Origin: Chromatiales bacterium
GTDB lineage: Bacteria; Pseudomonadota; Gammaproteobacteria; UBA6429; Thiohalophilaceae
Direction of reading: 5' to 3'
DNA: 9,753 bases
Assembly (NCBI GenBank): GCA_024641465.1
Contig: JAHEDB010000055.1
Span: forward strand, 1 to 9,753
The position numbers were made by a program, and so were the translations under genes. The notes beneath the pieces were generated by a model. The model had not been told where the DNA came from and made no database searches. It saw nothing but the letters and a program-made list of their open reading frames with translations. Shown piece by piece: positions 7,141 to 9,753 of this stretch; within the stretch, counting starts at the first letter, position 1, and each line of letters opens with the position of its first letter.

Positions 7141-7854
7141 ATGTATACCTTTCACAGCGCGATAGAAAAACCGTTCGAAATTCCTGTCATGCTGGTCTTT
7201 TTGTGTCTCGCCTCCAGTTGTGCAACACAGGAAGTAAATTCGGCGACGCCCAAGGCCGAGGAGGTCGCGGTTGCCGCCGAGCAGAAACCGACCAAGCCGG
7301 AGATAAAGACAACGGAGACGGCAACGCCGAACACACCTGCGCCGACGCCCGCCCCCGAACCAGCCCCAAAAACCAGGCATGTCAATCCCAGTATCTATCT
7401 GGGTTCGGACGGCAAACTGGCCGGACGCGGCTCACCGGATCGACCCGCCAGTGAAGTCATCCGAATCGCCCGCGGAGTACACCCCCAGGCCCTGTCCTTG
7501 CCCGGCCTGCCCAAGGATAAGTTTGGTCTGATTGACTGGAACTCCATGATACAGAAAAAGGTAATCAAGCCACTCGATTCCCTGCAACCCGGCGCGCCGG
7601 AGATTCCACCTTTTGACATGGATGTGCTGATCAACACCAAGGGCTTCGTAAAGGATGTCATGTTTCGTCACAAGCCGCATACCTATTGGCTGGACTGTCA
7701 AAATTGTCACACAGGTATTTTTATCATGGGCAAGGGCAAAAACAAGATGAGCATGCAGGAAATCGTCCAGGGGCAATGGTGTGGCCGTTGCCATGGCAAG
7801 GTCTCATTTCCGTTGACCGATTGCACTCGATGCCATTCCCAGGCCAAGAATTAA
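7141..7854 (+). CDS. Trihaem c7-type cytochrome, probable lipoprotein, subtype B
   Basis: This 237-residue protein has a hydrophobic start ending in LASSC, so Cys27 is a probable lipid-attachment site, although Ala at -3 is not ideal. Residues about 30-78 form a low-complexity Ala/Pro/Glu/Lys/Thr linker that could hold the haem domain away from a membrane. A conserved segment, LPKDKFGLIDW...IKPLDSL (123-148), leads to the haem domain with His177 and His180 and CxxCH at 186-190, 214-218 and 228-232. It resembles the second domain of the hexahaem protein and the next gene. Likely role: membrane-tethered electron relay, on the outer membrane if lipidated and sorted there. The GGAAGGGGGG ribosome site supports the start; an internal Met17 is an alternative. 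Confidence 0.9.
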   Translation: MYTFHSAIEKPFEIPVMLVFLCLASSCATQEVNSATPKAEEVAVAAEQKPTKPEIKTTETATPNTPAPTPAPEPAPKTRHVNPSIYLGSDGKLAGRGSPDRPASEVIRIARGVHPQALSLPGLPKDKFGLIDWNSMIQKKVIKPLDSLQPGAPEIPPFDMDVLINTKGFVKDVMFRHKPHTYWLDCQNCHTGIFIMGKGKNKMSMQEIVQGQWCGRCHGKVSFPLTDCTRCHSQAKN

Positions 7855-7864
7855 AGGTAAACAT

Positions 7865-8506
7865 ATGCACAAGCGGTATTGGGTCAGGCTCCTGCTGACG
7901 ATCACAGCCCTCACGTGTCTGGCAGATAACAGCATTGGCCAGGATAAAACGGCTGACAAAACCAAAACATTTATCCCATCAGAGGCCTGCATTGATGTAT
8001 TACGTTCTAACTGCAACGCCAGTCAATCGCAATTACTGGACGAACTCCTGCAGAAACTGGAGGTCTACGGCATTGGCGAACGTTTGAAACAATATCCCAG
8101 CAAGCCCCCGGCCTTCGACGCCCTGCCCAAGGATGAGACTGGCCAGATAAACTGGGTCAAGGCCTATAACCAGGGTCTGATCAGGCCGCGCAGCAGCCTG
8201 ACAAAAATTGAAGAAGATGAGGGCCATGAAGGCTTTTATAACAATCTCATTTTCATGCAGGTCAAGGTGCACCTCATGGCCGACGTGGTATTCCCCCACG
8301 GCATGCATACCTATTGGCTAAATTGTAATAGCTGTCACCCCAAACCCTTTAAGGAAGCCAAGGGCGGGAATAACATTCAAATGAAGGAAATCTTTGACGG
8401 TCAATGGTGTGGGAAATGTCATGGCACAGTCGCCTTTACACCCGCCGCCTATACCAATTGCCGACGCTGTCATGTCCTGCCAAAAAAACCATTGGGACAA
8501 AAGTGA
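7865..8506 (+). CDS. Trihaem c7-type cytochrome, subtype B
   Basis: This 213-residue protein has a Sec-like N-terminus, probably cleaved near residues 20-26. A mature N-terminal region carries a Cys42/Cys50 pair (a possible disulfide) and helices. The LPKD-TGQINW...LIRP-SSL motif (87-112) precedes the haem domain. VFPHGMH supplies His145 and His148; His136 lies just before and may be a third distal ligand. CxxCH motifs are at 154-158, 182-186 and 199-203. It is a paralogue of the preceding lipoprotein but lacks the Pro-rich tether, and Thr at -1 of its Cys18 makes lipidation unlikely. It starts 10 bp after the previous stop with AAAGG upstream, and it is the last gene before a strong terminator. 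Confidence 0.92.
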   Translation: MHKRYWVRLLLTITALTCLADNSIGQDKTADKTKTFIPSEACIDVLRSNCNASQSQLLDELLQKLEVYGIGERLKQYPSKPPAFDALPKDETGQINWVKAYNQGLIRPRSSLTKIEEDEGHEGFYNNLIFMQVKVHLMADVVFPHGMHTYWLNCNSCHPKPFKEAKGGNNIQMKEIFDGQWCGKCHGTVAFTPAAYTNCRRCHVLPKKPLGQK

Positions 8507-8542
8507 GCGGGCATGATTCTCGTCCAACATAATGGCGCCCAT

Positions 8543-8572
8543 AAAAAAAACGGAGGCTGACGCCTCCGTTTT
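8543..8572. terminator. Bidirectional intrinsic terminator
   Basis: CGGAGGC (8551-8557) pairs with GCCTCCG (8562-8568) with a 4-nt loop. It is extended by AAAA/TTTT, and on the minus strand it is followed by eight T (8550 down to 8543). It ends both the trihaem operon, 40 bp after its last stop, and soxYZ, about 24 bp after the soxZ stop. Confidence 0.93.
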
Positions 8573-8595
8573 CGTCTTGCAGGCTTTGTACTAAG

Positions 8596-8910
8596 TTAAC
8601 TTACCTTGGCTTCAGCTGAATCGCTTTCACCCTTATTGTCAACCCAGCTCAGCTTGACGCTGTCACCGGCCTTGGCGCCGGTGAAGGCAAAGGCCAGGTA
8701 AGGGTTTTTGGATACCGCGGCGCCCCACTGTGCATTCACCACGACCTTGCCGTTGTGTTCACACTTAACTTCTTTGATGAAGTGGGCCGGGATCTTTTCA
8801 CCGGTCTTGTTGTCTTTACGCAGCCCGGTTTCCATCGGGTGGGTAATCAGGGCCTTGACGGAAACTTCACCGGCAGCAGCCTTTGCACGTATACGAATTG
8901 AATTTGCCAT
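8596..8910 (-). CDS. soxZ: SoxZ, sulfur-carrier complex subunit
   Basis: SoxZ forms the SoxYZ heterodimer that carries sulfur intermediates during periplasmic thiosulfate oxidation. The 104-residue length, the start MANSIRIRAKA, the HPMETG...KDNKTGEKIPAHFI stretch (24-45) and the N-PYLAFAF segment (69-76) are typical. Only one Cys (Cys50) is present and no signal peptide, as expected: SoxZ is exported with the Tat-bearing SoxY. The gene follows soxY by 23 bp, with GAGG as ribosome site. It is followed directly by a terminator, so the unit may be soxYZ alone. soxXAB and soxCD are not in this window. Confidence 0.96.
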   Translation of the reverse strand: MANSIRIRAKAAAGEVSVKALITHPMETGLRKDNKTGEKIPAHFIKEVKCEHNGKVVVNAQWGAAVSKNPYLAFAFTGAKAGDSVKLSWVDNKGESDSAEAKVS

Positions 8911-8933
8911 TGTTTTATACTCCTCTGTCTACC

Positions 8934-9398
8934 TTAGCCGCCGCAGCCGCCGATGGTGACCTTGACGTTCTTACGGGCGGTGTACAATTTGCCACCGGAC
9001 TTGACCACGGCGATAACGTCCGAGGTTTTACCCATCTTGATACGGGTCGATACTGAACCCTTCGCAGTTGCAGACAGTTCGAAGTTGGCAGCCAGCGGCG
9101 TGCCATTCTTCTCGGCCAGGATAGCGATCGAGCTAACGTCCTTCATGGAGGTTTCAACCGTGACCGGTACCACGGCGCCGTTTTCGGCGATGTCCGGGGC
9201 CTTGATCTTGATTTCGCCGCTGGTGGTGTTGTCGGCGCTGCCGAACAGACCACTCATGGCATCGGCCGCACTCTTGGCATCAAATGCGCCCTGTGGCCAG
9301 GCGGCCAGAACGCTGCGGGGGCTCAGTAAACCGGCGCCCACGGCCACGGCAACAGTGCTGCCTGCCAGGGTGCCTTTGAGAAAGCTTCTACGTTTCAT
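8934..9398 (-). CDS. soxY: SoxY, sulfur carrier with GGCGG arm
   Basis: SoxY carries sulfur covalently on a C-terminal Cys, and its flexible arm visits SoxXA, SoxB and, where present, SoxCD. The chain ends in GGCGG (150-154) with the conjugating Cys152, which is diagnostic. A twin-arginine signal (KRRSFLK, 2-8, then a hydrophobic stretch to about LAA at 31-33) sends the folded SoxYZ pair to the periplasm. At 154 residues the length is normal. A GAGGAG ribosome site lies just ahead of the ATG. The upstream region holds a sigma-54-like promoter. Sequence is consistent with a functional carrier; no key residue is missing. Confidence 0.97.
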   Translation of the reverse strand: MKRRSFLKGTLAGSTVAVAVGAGLLSPRSVLAAWPQGAFDAKSAADAMSGLFGSADNTTSGEIKIKAPDIAENGAVVPVTVETSMKDVSSIAILAEKNGTPLAANFELSATAKGSVSTRIKMGKTSDVIAVVKSGGKLYTARKNVKVTIGGCGG

Positions 9399-9441
9399 TA
9401 ACGACTCCTCGAATGAATCTAGTTATAAGTGGCTCTTTATA

Positions 9442-9458
9442 ACCAATAAACGTGCCAG
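9442..9458 (-). promoter_or_regulatory. Sigma-54-like -24/-12 promoter of soxYZ
   Basis: Read on the minus strand, CTGGCACG (9458-9451), four bases (TTTA) and TTGGT (9446-9442) follow the sigma-54 consensus YTGGCACG-N4-TTGCW. The -24 half is perfect. The -12 half has G where C is usual, giving GG-N10-GG instead of GG-N10-GC. A start about 12 bases on would leave a leader of roughly 33 nt before soxY, including its ribosome site. I see no activator site pair, and the -12 change could weaken the promoter. Confidence 0.45.
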
Positions 9459-9601
9459 CTTATGATCTAATAAAAATCAATCAGTTAAAATTCGTCGCTT
9501 CAGCGCAATCGTGCAAATTGCATGACAGACCGTGCAAATCAGGAATCGTGTTGCCCGTGGTTCAATCAAGTAGCCCATATGCAACGAAGTGGAATACGGG
9601 G
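9459..9601. other. Stretch without genes upstream of soxY
   Basis: Between the soxY promoter candidate and the terminal palindromes I see no gene. The sequence TTGCATGACAGACCGTGCAAATC sits near 9517-9540, with a TGCAAA repeat on either side (GTGCAAATTGCATG, then CGTGCAAATC). This could be part of an upstream control region for soxYZ, but no known site is recognised. Confidence 0.35.
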
Positions 9602-9657
9602 ATCACCCAACACCCCGGATTACGCGTGGCTTCATCCGGGCTACGGTTGTGGGTGAG
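9602..9657. repeat. REP-like imperfect palindrome
   Basis: TCACCCA (9603-9609) pairs with TGGGTGA (9650-9656), and CCCGGAT (9614-9620) pairs with ATCCGGG (9634-9640), with a less regular stretch between them. The core TTCATCCGGGCTACG (9631-9645) is a sequence I recognise as a frequent intergenic repeat in proteobacterial genomes. It is non-coding. Confidence 0.7.
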
Positions 9658-9675
9658 CCATTGAAAATTACATTT

Positions 9676-9753
9676 ACCACGGGGGACACGGGGAAATGAA
9701 TTTATACCACGCAAACGATTTACCCCGTGTTCCCCGTGTTCCCCGTGGTTCAA
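9676..9753. repeat. Inverted repeat with tandem CCCCGTGTT units
   Basis: Arm 9676-9693 pairs with arm 9732-9749 at all but one position, with a 38-nt loop. The right side also contains two tandem CCCCGTGTT units (9723-9731 and 9732-9740) and a partial third. Read on the minus strand it gives the NHGEHGEHG peptide pattern common in spurious database proteins. It is best regarded as an intergenic repeat running off the window edge. Confidence 0.75.

Noticed and set aside
9562..9753. 63-aa minus-strand frame beginning MNHGEHGEHG
   Set aside because: It is translation of a tandem/inverted repeat, a known source of spurious proteins.
1..9753. CRISPR array, tRNA or rRNA genes
   Set aside because: No regularly spaced direct repeats and no cloverleaf or rRNA-like sequence were seen on either strand.

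Overview
The window reads as chromosome of a sulfur-oxidising gammaproteobacterium of moderate GC content. The placement rests on a SoxY/SoxZ pair, seventeen haem c attachment motifs (CxxCH), a gammaproteobacterial-type carboxylesterase, and palindromic intergenic repeats of a kind I associate with sulfur-oxidising gammaproteobacteria. No rRNA, tRNA, CRISPR array, integrase or intact transposase is visible.

Layout. Positions 1-932 hold no credible gene and are packed with inverted repeats. On the minus strand follow a PAS-GGDEF-like protein with a degenerate active site (933-1778), a secreted DUF302 protein (1929-2414) translationally coupled to a dihaem cytochrome c-DUF302 fusion (2411-3451), and a small TPR protein (3545-3856). 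A small secreted Lys-rich PsiF-like protein (4062-4259, plus strand) and an alpha/beta-hydrolase carboxylesterase (4318-4983, minus strand) converge on a shared terminator.

The most striking part is 5082-8506. A minus-strand hexahaem cytochrome is divergent, across a 503-bp gap, from a plus-strand operon of three trihaem cytochromes. All belong to the c7-like trihaem type. By sequence the domains fall into two subtypes, A and B. The hexahaem protein is an A-B fusion, while the operon encodes A, B and B as separate exported proteins, one of them a likely lipoprotein on a Pro-rich tether. Together they carry 15 haems in the cell envelope, which suggests a periplasmic or outer-membrane electron relay. 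The electron donor and acceptor cannot be read from the sequence.

The operon and soxYZ (8596-9398, minus strand) converge on a second bidirectional terminator. SoxY is a Tat-exported sulfur carrier with the C-terminal GGCGG swinging arm, and SoxZ is its partner. Upstream of soxY is a near-consensus sigma-54 -24/-12 element. The window ends (9602-9753) in two further palindromic repeats. A plausible but unproven reading is that soxYZ, the dihaem-DUF302 protein and the c7-type cytochromes form a neighbourhood for envelope sulfur oxidation and electron transfer. SoxXA, SoxB and SoxCD are not in the window.
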